NCBI GenBank assembly: GCA_035624215.1
Contig: DASPRY010000178.1
Span: forward strand, 1-21,432
Direction: 5' to 3'
DNA: 21,432 nucleotides
Source: JAFAGX01 sp035624215
GTDB lineage: Bacteria > Acidobacteriota > Terriglobia > Terriglobales > Acidobacteriaceae
Shown here: in pieces, positions 1 through 7,716 of the stretch
Layout of the letters: the number at the start of each line of letters is the position of its first letter
How positions within the stretch are numbered: position 1 is the first letter of the stretch
Position numbers and translations under genes: made by a program
Notes under the pieces: model-generated
The model's database searches: none
Seen by the model: the letters and a program-made list of their open reading frames with translations, nothing else
What the model was told of the DNA's origin: nothing

Positions 1-412
1 CGACCGCATCCATGACCACACTTTTCTCGACAGATGTCTGACTCCGTACGTTATTAACCTTGGCTAACTGCTTCTCGCTGGAGGCAAAAACGACCCGTGC
101 TCCGGAATCACGCAGGATGTACGCCACCTGTTCATCGGTGAGAGTGGTGTAGATCGGCACTACCACGGCGCCAATCAACAGAGAGGCAAAGTCCGCGATC
201 GCCCACTCCGGCCGGTTTTCGCTGAGAACGGCCACGCGGTCTCCCTTGCCTATACCCCACTGCTTCAGCGTGCATGCCACCCCCACGACATTGCGGTAGA
301 ACTCGCCTGCGGAAATTGACACCCATTGGATGGCATGGCGATGCATCATCACTACCCGCTCATTGCGGTCCGCGACGGCGAAGAAAATATCGTTAAGAGT
401 TTCCAGGCTCAT
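1..412 (-). CDS. Long-chain acyl-CoA synthetase (AMP-binding), N-terminal part
   Basis: The reading frame starts at the ATG at 412-410 and runs off the left edge without a stop, giving about 137 residues. The translation begins MSLETLNDIFFAVADRNERV. It contains GDRVAVLSENRPEWAIADF and VVPIYTTLTDEQVAYIL, typical of the N-terminal region of FadD15-like AMP-forming fatty-acid:CoA ligases (ATP + fatty acid + CoA to acyl-CoA + AMP + PPi). The ATP-binding P-loop and adenylation motifs lie outside the window, so the substrate cannot be judged. No clear Shine-Dalgarno precedes the ATG. It is divergent from the peroxiredoxin, with 145 bp between the two starts. Family identification is firm; chain-length class is not. 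Confidence 0.88.
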   Translation of the reverse strand, partial: MSLETLNDIFFAVADRNERVVMMHRHAIQWVSISAGEFYRNVVGVACTLKQWGIGKGDRVAVLSENRPEWAIADFASLLIGAVVVPIYTTLTDEQVAYILRDSGARVVFASSEKQLAKVNNVRSQTSVEKSVVMDAV

Positions 413-557
413 ATGGCGGTTTTGCGTGTTGCTTCATAACAAACGGCTGTCTAGAAAAACTGTACTTGGTTCGCCAATCCGAACGCAATGATTTACGCTG
501 TGGCATTGGCTGTAAATTACTGAGAAAATAAACAACCGAGTCTTGGAGTCGAACCGT

Positions 558-1121
558 ATGAGAAAAGTTGGGGTTAGTGCCGCACTTGTGCTCAGTTTCG
601 CTGCAGCGGTTGTGCCTCCTGCCCAAGTTCGGGCTGATGAACCATCACCACCCATGAAGTTGAAAGTGGGCGATGTCGCACCCGACTTCAAGCTACAGTA
701 TTTTGATGGCCATGAACTGAAAGATGTCACTCTCAGCCAGTACCGGGGGAAGAAGAATGTGGTCCTGGCGTTCTACATCTTCGCCTTCACCGGTGGTTGA
801 ACCAAGCAGATGAAGAACTTCCAGCAGAGCCTGCAAAAGCTGGAAGCGGCCGACACCCAGGTCCTGGGTGTGAGCATGGATAGCCCGTTCGCCAACAAAG
901 CCTGGGCCGATCAGATCGGCGTTACTTTTCCGCTGCTTAGCGACTGGGGCGGGGAGCTGACGCACAAGTACGGCGTTTATGTCGACGAATACAAAGCTGC
1001 CCGCAGGGTGAACATCCTGATCGGAAAGGAGGGCAAGATTTTGGAAGAACAATTAGATAGCGAGGCGATTGATCCGAGCAAGATTGTCGCCGCGTGCGAG
1101 CGCCCGAAACTGAAACAATAA
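558..1121 (+). CDS. Exported selenocysteine-containing peroxiredoxin (AhpC/TSA family)
   Basis: One continuous frame of 187 residues is interrupted only by TGA at 798-800 (residue 81). Peroxiredoxin sequence flanks it on both sides: FAFTGG before and TKQMKNF after. The TGA stands exactly where the peroxidatic Cys of the T-x-x-C motif belongs, so it is read here as selenocysteine. A hairpin of bacterial SECIS type follows (818-846). The ATG at 558 is preferred over the in-frame TTG at 543 because GGAG at 545-548 is well spaced and a signal peptide follows directly (MRKVGVSAALVLSFAAAVV...VRA). Expected role: reduction of H2O2 or organic peroxides in the periplasm. VGDVAPDFKL (about residues 38-47) is the usual thioredoxin-fold entry, and ARRVNILIGKEG carries the conserved Arg region. 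The family Pro seven residues before the catalytic residue is Ile74. The only Cys is C180, near the C-terminus. Conventional annotation would report two fragments, 543-800 and 810-1121. The alternative is a Cys-to-stop mutation, made unlikely by the hairpin and the intact downstream frame. Confidence 0.9.
818..846 (+). promoter_or_regulatory. Putative bacterial SECIS element (SelB-binding hairpin)
   Basis: CTTCCAGC (818-825) pairs perfectly with GCTGGAAG (839-846), enclosing a 13-nt loop AGAGCCTGCAAAA with G as its second base. The loop begins 25 nt after the UGA. Known bacterial SECIS elements have an apical loop about 16-37 nt after UGA and a G among the first two loop bases, so this fits. 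A competing fold keeps CTTCCA/TGGAAG and adds GCAG/CTGC with a three-base loop AGC, which also has G second. The hairpin lies inside the coding sequence, as bacterial SECIS elements do. Confidence 0.82.
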
Positions 1122-1217
1122 AATCGCAATCGAAACGGCATGTGTGTAGAGTCAACTGTTTGCAGGTCGCTCGGTTTTCAAACGCAATAAGCTCACCGCG
1201 ACGTGTGATGTCCTCGT

Positions 1218-1246
1218 TTGACGCTCATAGTGGCGGTTGTTATGAT
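1218..1246 (+). promoter_or_regulatory. Sigma70 promoter of the initiator tRNA gene
   Basis: The -35 box TTGACG (1218-1223), a spacer of exactly 17 bp and the -10 box TATGAT (1241-1246) are each one base off consensus. The usual start distance places transcription initiation at about 1252-1253, at the first bases of the mature tRNA, so little or no 5' leader is expected. Confidence 0.8.
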
Positions 1247-1251
1247 GACTT

Positions 1252-1328
<77 letters not shown>

Positions 1329-1396
1329 ACTTACAGATTCTCAACCCCACAAACCCCACGATTACAACGTAACGGGACTGAGAAGAGGCTTTCCAC

Positions 1397-1426
1397 AGGC
1401 GCTCGCCAGAGAGCGCCTTTGTTATT
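1397..1426 (+). terminator. Rho-independent terminator after the initiator tRNA
   Basis: AGGCGCTC (1397-1404) pairs perfectly with GAGCGCCT (1411-1418) around a 6-nt loop, followed by the T-rich tail TTGTTATT. It lies about 70 nt past the tRNA 3' end and separates this unit from the amine oxidase gene. Confidence 0.75.
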
Positions 1427-1595
1427 GCCCAAGTGATTGAGAGTCTTTGGGAATTCTGAGCAGTAAACCGACCACCTTGGCAAGTCGTTGTGCCGACGGA
1501 CGGGTAGGAGTACCATGCGCGAGCATATGACCTACTTTGCCAATGCCGGTAGTTTGTGTTGATTGAAGGCCATGTTGGAAGGAAGGGGTGTCGGA

Positions 1596-3566
1596 ATGAA
1601 TGCTAATCCGCGTGTCTCTGTCCGCAACCTGAAGCGCACGACAACCGCCCTAGCTTTGGTGTGTGCCGTGACGCTGCCAATCTGGTCGCAGAGTGCCAAG
1701 CATCCGCTGGATGGTCTGACCGCTTCTGAAATCTGGACGGCTTACGAGGTTCTGCAAACCTCGCACAAAGTTGACGCTGACACGCGCCTTCCCATGGTTC
1801 AACTTCACGAGCCGCCGAAGGAAGAAGTGCTGGCCTGGAAGCCGGGGCAGGCCTTGCGCCGGGAGGCGTTCGTCGTCGTCAAGCAGAAAGCGCGAACGTT
1901 TGAGGCCGTCGTCGATCTGAATGCGCAGAAGCTCCTTTCGTGGACGGAAATCAAGGGAGTGCAGCCGAACTCGCCGGAGGCAGAGAACGACGACATTAAG
2001 GACGCGGTCAAGGAGAACCCGGATGTCAAGGCTGCTCTCCAGCGCAGAGGAATCACCGATTTTGCCGCCGTGGAGTGCGGCGGCTACGGCACGGGCTATT
2101 TCGGAACGGCGGAGGAGCAGGGACGGCGACTGTTTCGCGTGATATGCGCGCAGCAGTACGGGCCGTTGCAGAATTGGGGTACGATCGAAGGGCTCACGAT
2201 TTTGTGGGACGAGAATGAAAAGAAAGTTCTGCGCGTGGTCGATACTGGAGCGGTTCCGGTGCCGCACCCGGAGGCGAACTACGATCTCGCGTCGGTAGGC
2301 ACTCTCCGGGAAGTGCCGCCCATGACGGTACAGCAGCCGCTGGGACCGAGCTTCCGGCTCGACGGTCAGTCGGTGAGCTGGCAGAAGTGGAATTTTCATT
2401 TCCGCATCGACCGTCGCGTCGGGTTGGTGGTCAGCAATGTGAACTATCAGGATGGCGACAAACTCAGGTCCATTCTGTACGAAGGCTCGCTGTCGGAGAT
2501 GTTTGTGCCCTACATGGATCCGAGCGAGGCCTGGTTTGCCAGAACCTTTTTTGATGTCGGGGAATTTGCCGATGGATTCTCGAGCTCGCTCGACCCCGGC
2601 CAGGACTGTCCGGAGAACGCGGCGTACTTCGATGAGATGTACTCCGATTGGAAGGGCAGGCCGCATCAGAAGCCTCGTGCCGCTTGCCTGTTCGAGCAGC
2701 CCTCCGGCTACATGGCCTGGAGGCACGACAGCGACGGCATCGTGGAAAGCCGCAAGATGCGCGAGCTGGTGCTGCGGACGATCGGAACGTTTGGCAACTA
2801 CGACTATGTCGTCGATTGGATTTTCCAGCAAAATGGAACCATCCGCGTGCGCCTGGGAGCCACAGGCTGGGACGAGACGAAAGCGGTGAAGAGCCGCACG
2901 ACCGACGAGGATGCAGAGGGAGAGGCCAATCGCTATGGCCGGTTCATCGCGGAAAATACCGTGGCCGTCGATCACGATCACTTTTTTTCCTTCCGCCTGG
3001 ATTTCGACATCGATGGAACCGCGAACAGTTTTGTGCGCGACAAGATTCGGGTGAAGCGGTTGCCTGCTGAGAGCTTGCGGAAGAGCTTGTGGGTGGCCGA
3101 GCCGGAGACGGCGAAGACGGAGGACCAGGCAAAAACCCACATGGACATGGCACAGCCCGAGAACTGGCGGATCGTCAATCGGAACGTGAAGAGCGCGTTG
3201 GGGTATCCGGTGGGGTATGAATTGATACCCGGAGACAATGCTATGTCGCTGCTGGTGCCTGAGGACTATCCGCAGAAGCGTGCGGGCTTCACCGATTACC
3301 AAGTCTGGGTGACTCCGTACCGCGAGAATGAGCGATACGCGGCGGGTGACTATCCCAATCAGAGCAAAGGCGGAGACGGTTTGCCGGCCTGGACCAAGGC
3401 CAATCGGCCGATCGAGAACACGGATATCGTGTTGTGGTACACCATGGGATTTCACCACGTGCCACATGCTGAAGACTGGCCGGTGTTGCCGACTGTGTGG
3501 CATGAGTTTGAGCTGACGCCAGTCAATTTCTTCGATCACAATCCGGCGCTGGATTTGCCGAAATAG
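1596..3566 (+). CDS. Exported copper amine oxidase (primary-amine oxidase)
   Basis: The product is 656 residues, close to the usual size for bacterial copper/TPQ amine oxidases. It converts a primary amine, O2 and water to aldehyde, NH3 and H2O2. The start at 1596 is chosen because GGAAGGGG (1581-1588) sits 7 nt upstream and a signal peptide follows (about residues 1-33, hydrophobic TTTALALVCAVTLPIW); in-frame ATG 1572 and TTG 1563 are poorer. In this numbering, Tyr402 in TFGNYDY matches the NY[DE][YN] topaquinone precursor. Asp320 in FFDVGEF is the predicted catalytic base. His460 and His462 in DHDHFF, with His621 in GFHHVPH, are the predicted Cu ligands. The C-terminal signature FFDHNPALDLP is present. 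It sits alone after a terminator and converges on the next gene. The substrate (phenethylamine, tyramine or other) cannot be read from sequence. Family call is very secure. Confidence 0.93.
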   Translation: MNANPRVSVRNLKRTTTALALVCAVTLPIWSQSAKHPLDGLTASEIWTAYEVLQTSHKVDADTRLPMVQLHEPPKEEVLAWKPGQALRREAFVVVKQKARTFEAVVDLNAQKLLSWTEIKGVQPNSPEAENDDIKDAVKENPDVKAALQRRGITDFAAVECGGYGTGYFGTAEEQGRRLFRVICAQQYGPLQNWGTIEGLTILWDENEKKVLRVVDTGAVPVPHPEANYDLASVGTLREVPPMTVQQPLGPSFRLDGQSVSWQKWNFHFRIDRRVGLVVSNVNYQDGDKLRSILYEGSLSEMFVPYMDPSEAWFARTFFDVGEFADGFSSSLDPGQDCPENAAYFDEMYSDWKGRPHQKPRAACLFEQPSGYMAWRHDSDGIVESRKMRELVLRTIGTFGNYDYVVDWIFQQNGTIRVRLGATGWDETKAVKSRTTDEDAEGEANRYGRFIAENTVAVDHDHFFSFRLDFDIDGTANSFVRDKIRVKRLPAESLRKSLWVAEPETAKTEDQAKTHMDMAQPENWRIVNRNVKSALGYPVGYELIPGDNAMSLLVPEDYPQKRAGFTDYQVWVTPYRENERYAAGDYPNQSKGGDGLPAWTKANRPIENTDIVLWYTMGFHHVPHAEDWPVLPTVWHEFELTPVNFFDHNPALDLPK

Positions 3567-3906
3567 ATTGGGGCGGCGCGACAGGCGAGATCAGTACGCA
3601 AAACGCGCTTGTGGCGATTAACGCCCGAATGGTCGGCAATCCGGAACTTGGCCAGAAACGGGCTTGGATTCCGCGAGGCCGACTTCTGGCCCGCTTGGCC
3701 CTTCCTGGTTCAACTTCCGAATTGCCCGTAACTCCCTATCCAGGACGAAGCGTTAACAAAGAGCCGCAACCGTCTCCTTCCTGAACCAGGTACATCAGGA
3801 CCTTGAGCAGGTGAGTGTGCAATTCCTGTCTTTGTAGCGGCCTACGAAATCGATGGTCGGTTGCGAATCGACGAACTGCGCAAGCGCGACGCCGAAAGCT
3901 CGACAA
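3567..3906. other. Convergent intergenic spacer, no convincing gene
   Basis: These 340 bp lie between the stop codons of two converging genes. An 8-bp inverted repeat, GGCCAGAA (3650-3657) and TTCTGGCC (3684-3691), could form a long-loop hairpin, but no T-run follows on either strand. A 51-codon ORF begins at an ATG near 3630 and is unrecognised. A short frame near 3840-3900 reads AYEIDGRLRIDELRKRDAES without a start codon and might be a gene remnant. No promoter, tRNA or repeat array is apparent. Confidence 0.5.
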
Positions 3907-4884
3907 CTAACCAATCGCGACGATCACACGACCTGATCTCACCGGATGCTCGACCAACTCGTGAGCGCGGGCTATCTGATCCAAGGGGACAATTTCAGCA
4001 ATGTCGAGTCCCTGCCATCCCGCTTCAAGCGCCTGATTGAGAGCGCGAGTGGCTTCGATCTTCGCTTCAGCCGGCACATCGTCGCTGCCAACGAAGAAGA
4101 GTCTGGCGTTGACAAAGACAAGTTGCCAGACCGGAATCTCCGGCATGGGCACATTCGTGGCGTAAGTCGCAATGGAACCACCCTGTGCCAACAGCTCCGT
4201 ATCGTTCTTGATGTTGGCTCCGAAAGCGACTTCAACCACGTGATGTACTCCGTTGGGAGCCGAAGCCCGAATTTCTTTCGCCAAGTTGCCATCAGTGAGC
4301 AAAACCTCGTCTGCTCCGGCTCGCGCGGCGATTTCCTTGTCGCTTTCGGCACGGCAGGTGGCGATGACGCGCGCTCCGGCCCGATGTGCCAGTTGAACAG
4401 CACAAGCCCCGACCGCACCTGCACCGCCTTGCACCAAAACGATTCGCCCTTCGACAGAACCCGCGACATGAACCGCCCGATGACCGGTTATGCCAGGAAT
4501 ACCGAGACAGGCGCCCTGTTCTAGTGGTACGCCGTCAGGCAGCGGAACCACCAGCTTCGAGGGAAGAACTGTGTATTGGGCGGCGGTACCGAAGGCACGG
4601 TAAGATTGAGCGCCATAGCACCAGACGCGCTGCCCGATCCATTCGCGCGACACGCCTTCGCCCACCGCATCGACCGTGCCCGAGCCGTCGCTGTGCGGAA
4701 TGACGCGGGGATGGGGCATCCCGAAGCCAAAGGCATCCTGACGTTTCTTGACATCGCCCGGATTTACCCCTGAGAAAGCAACCCGAATTCGAACTTCGCC
4801 AGCGCGGGGTTGCGGGTCGGCCATCTCACCTACGACGAGCACATCCCGCGCAGCACCCTGGCGTTCGTACCATGCAGCTTTCAT
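3907..4884 (-). CDS. MDR-family NADPH:quinone oxidoreductase-like enzyme
   Basis: The 325-residue product belongs to the zinc-free medium-chain dehydrogenase/reductase (quinone oxidoreductase) family. The N-terminal GroES-like domain covers about residues 1-120 (MKAAWYERQG; VNPGDVKKRQ). The Rossmann domain carries the nucleotide-binding motif VQGGAGAVGACAVQLA (about 151-166) and continues with HRAGARVIAT. The structural and catalytic Zn-ligand pattern of alcohol dehydrogenases is absent, which favours quinone or enone reduction with NADPH. No signal peptide, so cytosolic. The start lies 47 nt downstream of the stop of the FG-GAP gene on the same strand, so co-transcription is possible, but no functional link is evident. 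Substrate unknown. Confidence 0.9.
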   Translation of the reverse strand: MKAAWYERQGAARDVLVVGEMADPQPRAGEVRIRVAFSGVNPGDVKKRQDAFGFGMPHPRVIPHSDGSGTVDAVGEGVSREWIGQRVWCYGAQSYRAFGTAAQYTVLPSKLVVPLPDGVPLEQGACLGIPGITGHRAVHVAGSVEGRIVLVQGGAGAVGACAVQLAHRAGARVIATCRAESDKEIAARAGADEVLLTDGNLAKEIRASAPNGVHHVVEVAFGANIKNDTELLAQGGSIATYATNVPMPEIPVWQLVFVNARLFFVGSDDVPAEAKIEATRALNQALEAGWQGLDIAEIVPLDQIARAHELVEHPVRSGRVIVAIG

Positions 4885-4931
4885 TTTCTTGAATTATTCC
4901 CCTGATCTTGGCGTATGACTTCTCGTTCCGG

Positions 4932-6839
4932 CTATTTTGGCTCTGTGATTAGGAGTGTCTGATTCTCGCCTAGGCCGGAAGTTAGCACTTGTTTGCGCCC
5001 CGAGGGCCAATCGACCTCGATCCGATCAACTTTATCAGCCTCTCCCAGGCCGAAGTAGAGCGGCAAAACGCTCTGCGCAAGATAACCCGATTTGCCATCG
5101 TTGTACTGGGTTTGAGTTTGGCCGCCGGCACGAACCCACACAGTCGCTCCAAGGCCATTTCGATTCGATACGGTTCCGATGAGATTGATCTTGATCCAGT
5201 GAATCGGTTTTTTCTGGGCCAAGTTGCTTACCAGCACCTGGGGCTCGGAATTGAAATCGTTAGTCACGATGTCGAGGTCGCCATCGTTGTCCAAATCAAA
5301 AATCACAGATGAACGGCTGGACCGCGGCGCCATGATCAGCGATTTTCCACCTTGTCCTACGCAAACTTTGCTGTTCAGCTTTTCCTGGGCCTGTCTTTCC
5401 TGCGGGTCGGAGCAGTCAATTTCAAACCAGGGAGTATAAAGGCTTTTGCGAGGCTCAATGCCGAGCACAAACTCGGCGTCAACAAACTTCTCGCCGTGCT
5501 GGTTCAGCAGAAGCGAGTTGATTCCATAACGGTAGGGATAGCTCATGCCGGAAGCAATAAAGATGTCCTGCCATCCGTCGGCATTGACATCCGCGACGCT
5601 GGGACCCCAGGGCCAATAGGTTTCGACGCCCAAGCGGTCAGAGACTTCCTCAAACTTGCCGTTACTGAGTTTGTGGTACAGCGCATTTCCCCAAATGTAA
5701 TCCGACTTTGTGCCTTGAATATAGGCATCAGTCCAGGTGATGGTGGATTTCAGTTTTTCGTTTTCCGGGCCTGGTTCCTGACTCATATCGGAGTGCATGT
5801 CAACGATGAAGAGATCCATGCGTCCATCGTTGTCGAAGTCAAAAAACTTGATTCCCATCGCTCCCCAGGGAGTCTTGGGAAAGTATTCGTCAGTCTTCTC
5901 GACAAACTGTTTCCCGCCCTCGTTCTCATAGTAGTGGTTGTGGCCCTGCATGTTGAGGAAATAGATATCGGGCCAGCCATCTCCATTTACGTCAGCAAAG
6001 GTGGCATCGCCGCACCAACCGTGCGGACGCAGACCCACCTCGGCGGTTACGTCCTTGAATCGATGGTGTCCGAGATTCTTATAGAGGACGGGATACTCAT
6101 AACGATCGGGATAAAGGTGCCCTGCAAAAGCGTTCGGTATTCCGATGTATTCGCCTTCTGGTCCCTTTTCATCGTAGGTGTACTTGCCGACGTTGCATAC
6201 CAGAAGATCAAGCAGGCCGTCATTGTCGTAATCGAAGAAGAATGCGCCCGAGGAATGGGCGACCAGCCCCAGGCCGGCCTCCGCGGTGATGTCGCTGAAA
6301 TGCCCGCGTCCGTCATTCTTGAATAGCACGTTGCCGCCGCGGACCGTGGTCACGAAAAGGTCTTGATTGCCGTCGTTGTCGACGTCTGCGAAGGCTGCGC
6401 CCACGCTTATCCGGTCCGCTAATCCGACGCCGGCTTCCTGAGTAATGTTTCTAAACTTCCCACCTCCCAGATTTTTCCAAAGCTCATTGCCTCCGACTTG
6501 ATTGACAAAATAAATGTCGTACAGTCCGTCACCGTCAACATCGGCGACGGCCACACCGCTTCCGTGGTCGTAGTGTCCCATTCGCATGTGTTTGGTGATG
6601 TCATCAACGGCGTGGTACTTGAACGTAATTCCACTCTCTTTGAGTTTGTCGGTAAACTGGAATTGGTAGAAGACCTTGAACTGTTTAGCAGCTTCTATCT
6701 GCGCCTTCTGTCGCGAGGGAAGAGAATCCTTCCCGATGTCGTCATCGGGATAGCGGGGCCGAACAACAGAGTCGATCGCTACCGCAGCGATAAGCAAGAT
6801 GAAGACTGATCCCGAGATGGTGAGCAAACGCTTTCTCAT
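4932..6839 (-). CDS. Membrane-anchored FG-GAP/VCBS repeat protein with ASPIC/UnbV domain (CRTAC1-like)
   Basis: The product is 635 residues from the ATG at 6839. The frame stays open to a TTG at 6953 overlapping the HAD stop, but the extra 38 residues have no family character, and MRKRLLTISGSVFILLIAAVAI is a natural N-terminus. That segment (about residues 3-24) is a hydrophobic anchor or uncleaved signal without an obvious cleavage site. Seven Ca-binding DxDxDG-type motifs follow: DVDGDGLYDIYF, DVDNDGNQDLFV, DYDNDGLLDLLV, DVNGDGWPDIYF, DFDNDGRMDLFI, DVNADGWQDIFI and DLDNDGDLDIVT. This suggests a seven-bladed beta-propeller. The last 70 or so residues (NRNGLGATVWVRAGG...YFGLGEADKVDRIEVDWPSG) form an ASPIC/UnbV domain. 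Predicted periplasmic or surface binding/adhesion protein; biochemical role unknown. It is 110 nt downstream of the HAD gene and a distant homologue of the protein at 9231-11015. Confidence 0.9.
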   Translation of the reverse strand: MRKRLLTISGSVFILLIAAVAIDSVVRPRYPDDDIGKDSLPSRQKAQIEAAKQFKVFYQFQFTDKLKESGITFKYHAVDDITKHMRMGHYDHGSGVAVADVDGDGLYDIYFVNQVGGNELWKNLGGGKFRNITQEAGVGLADRISVGAAFADVDNDGNQDLFVTTVRGGNVLFKNDGRGHFSDITAEAGLGLVAHSSGAFFFDYDNDGLLDLLVCNVGKYTYDEKGPEGEYIGIPNAFAGHLYPDRYEYPVLYKNLGHHRFKDVTAEVGLRPHGWCGDATFADVNGDGWPDIYFLNMQGHNHYYENEGGKQFVEKTDEYFPKTPWGAMGIKFFDFDNDGRMDLFIVDMHSDMSQEPGPENEKLKSTITWTDAYIQGTKSDYIWGNALYHKLSNGKFEEVSDRLGVETYWPWGPSVADVNADGWQDIFIASGMSYPYRYGINSLLLNQHGEKFVDAEFVLGIEPRKSLYTPWFEIDCSDPQERQAQEKLNSKVCVGQGGKSLIMAPRSSRSSVIFDLDNDGDLDIVTNDFNSEPQVLVSNLAQKKPIHWIKINLIGTVSNRNGLGATVWVRAGGQTQTQYNDGKSGYLAQSVLPLYFGLGEADKVDRIEVDWPSGRKQVLTSGLGENQTLLITEPK

Positions 6840-6949
6840 GGCGGACTCGTTCTGCGGAAGCTTATGGTGGCAGCGGAAGGATTGCAAGCGGTTGGCAGTT
6901 GCAGGCCGTGCGTCAAGCTGACCCACTAGCCAACGGCTGAAATGGCAAC

Positions 6950-7627
6950 TCAACCGGAAGAACTGTCCTTGAGGGCAACGCTAATACTATGCCCGGCCCT
7001 GTCTATACGAACGACGGTGATCGACTTGCAGTCATTGACGATCCAGTTCGGGCCGGTTAAAACAAGTTCAGAATCGGGGTAGGTAGTTCGGAAAGCAATG
7101 ACGCGTGCGCCGGCCCGTTTGCCAGAAACAATGCCTGCGGGAGTATCTTCAGCAACTAAACAATCCTGGGCAGCAACCCCAAGAACTGCCGCTGCTGTCA
7201 GATAAGGCTCAGGATCGGGTTTCCCTTTGCTCACGTCGCTGGAAGTGACCATGTGCACTGGCAGCGGCAAACCAACGGCTCGTAGGCGCACTTCCGCCAG
7301 CGGCCGTGTGCTCGAGGTGACGATTGTCCACGAGCCCGCGGGCAGAGCAAACAGCAGTTCAGAGGCTCCCGGCAGAAGTTTCACGCCTTCCAGATCAGTC
7401 ATCTCGCGACGTTCCACTTCACGATTTTCGAGGTCATGGTCCGCGTTAGGAAGGTATTCGCGAATGGTCGTTAGACTGGGGCGTCCGTGCGCCCGCTTAA
7501 TAACTTCTTGTGCATCGAACCCGTGCTCCATGGCCCACCCCCTCCACACCCTTGCCACCGCCGGGGTAGAATCGATCAACACTCCATCCATGTCGAACAG
7601 GATGGCCTTGCAAGTGATCTCGGACAT
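6950..7627 (-). CDS. HAD-superfamily (subfamily IA) sugar-phosphatase/phosphoglucomutase-like hydrolase
   Basis: The 225-residue product shows the full HAD motif set. Motif I is FDMDGVLIDS, with Asp12 nucleophile and Asp14 acid/base. Motif II is IVTSSTRP, motif III is KGKPDPEPY (Lys), and motif IV is AEDTPAGI with acidic Mg ligands. The helical cap (about residues 18-85) and the VLIDSTP stretch resemble YfbT/GPP/DOG-type sugar phosphatases and beta-phosphoglucomutases. The expected reaction is dephosphorylation of a small sugar or polyol phosphate in the cytosol. It is divergent from the TPR gene, with 89 bp to that gene's preferred start, and heads the minus-strand series with the FG-GAP protein. 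Exact substrate cannot be assigned. Confidence 0.9.
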   Translation of the reverse strand: MSEITCKAILFDMDGVLIDSTPAVARVWRGWAMEHGFDAQEVIKRAHGRPSLTTIREYLPNADHDLENREVERREMTDLEGVKLLPGASELLFALPAGSWTIVTSSTRPLAEVRLRAVGLPLPVHMVTSSDVSKGKPDPEPYLTAAAVLGVAAQDCLVAEDTPAGIVSGKRAGARVIAFRTTYPDSELVLTGPNWIVNDCKSITVVRIDRAGHSISVALKDSSSG

Positions 7628-7716
7628 GTCTCAAGATAACAAAGTTCCGCTAAATGCATTGCGGCATGGCGCACGCCAACGATCGAGTGCCAGTGAATTC
7701 GGGTAAACATTTGCTT

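Noticed and set aside
810..1121. Separate 103-residue protein starting at 810
   Set aside because: It is in frame with the peroxiredoxin upstream and is that protein's own C-terminal half, lacking the N-terminal strand and catalytic residue. Sec read-through explains it better.
1650..3539. 629-codon open frame antisense to the copper amine oxidase
   Set aside because: It lies entirely opposite a gene with intact TPQ and copper-ligand motifs. Its translation is rich in His/Arg/Leu without domain features, as expected from the complement of GC-rich codons.
5352..6326. 324-codon open frame on the plus strand inside the FG-GAP gene
   Set aside because: It is antisense to repeated DxDxDG coding sequence, whose complement is naturally stop-poor. 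No protein family features and no ribosome binding site.
6840..6953. N-terminal extension of the minus-strand FG-GAP protein from a TTG overlapping the HAD stop
   Set aside because: The extra 38 residues show no signal or family similarity and precede a good membrane-anchor N-terminus at the ATG at 6839. A TTGA overlap does exist here, so it is not wholly excluded.
7703..7714. GTAAACATTTGC, resembling the GH127 operator, just before TPR paralogue 1
   Set aside because: It differs from the GH127 operator context by one base and has lost the central CG. No TTGACA-type promoter lies at the matching distance, and it would overlap the ribosome-binding region. Probably chance.
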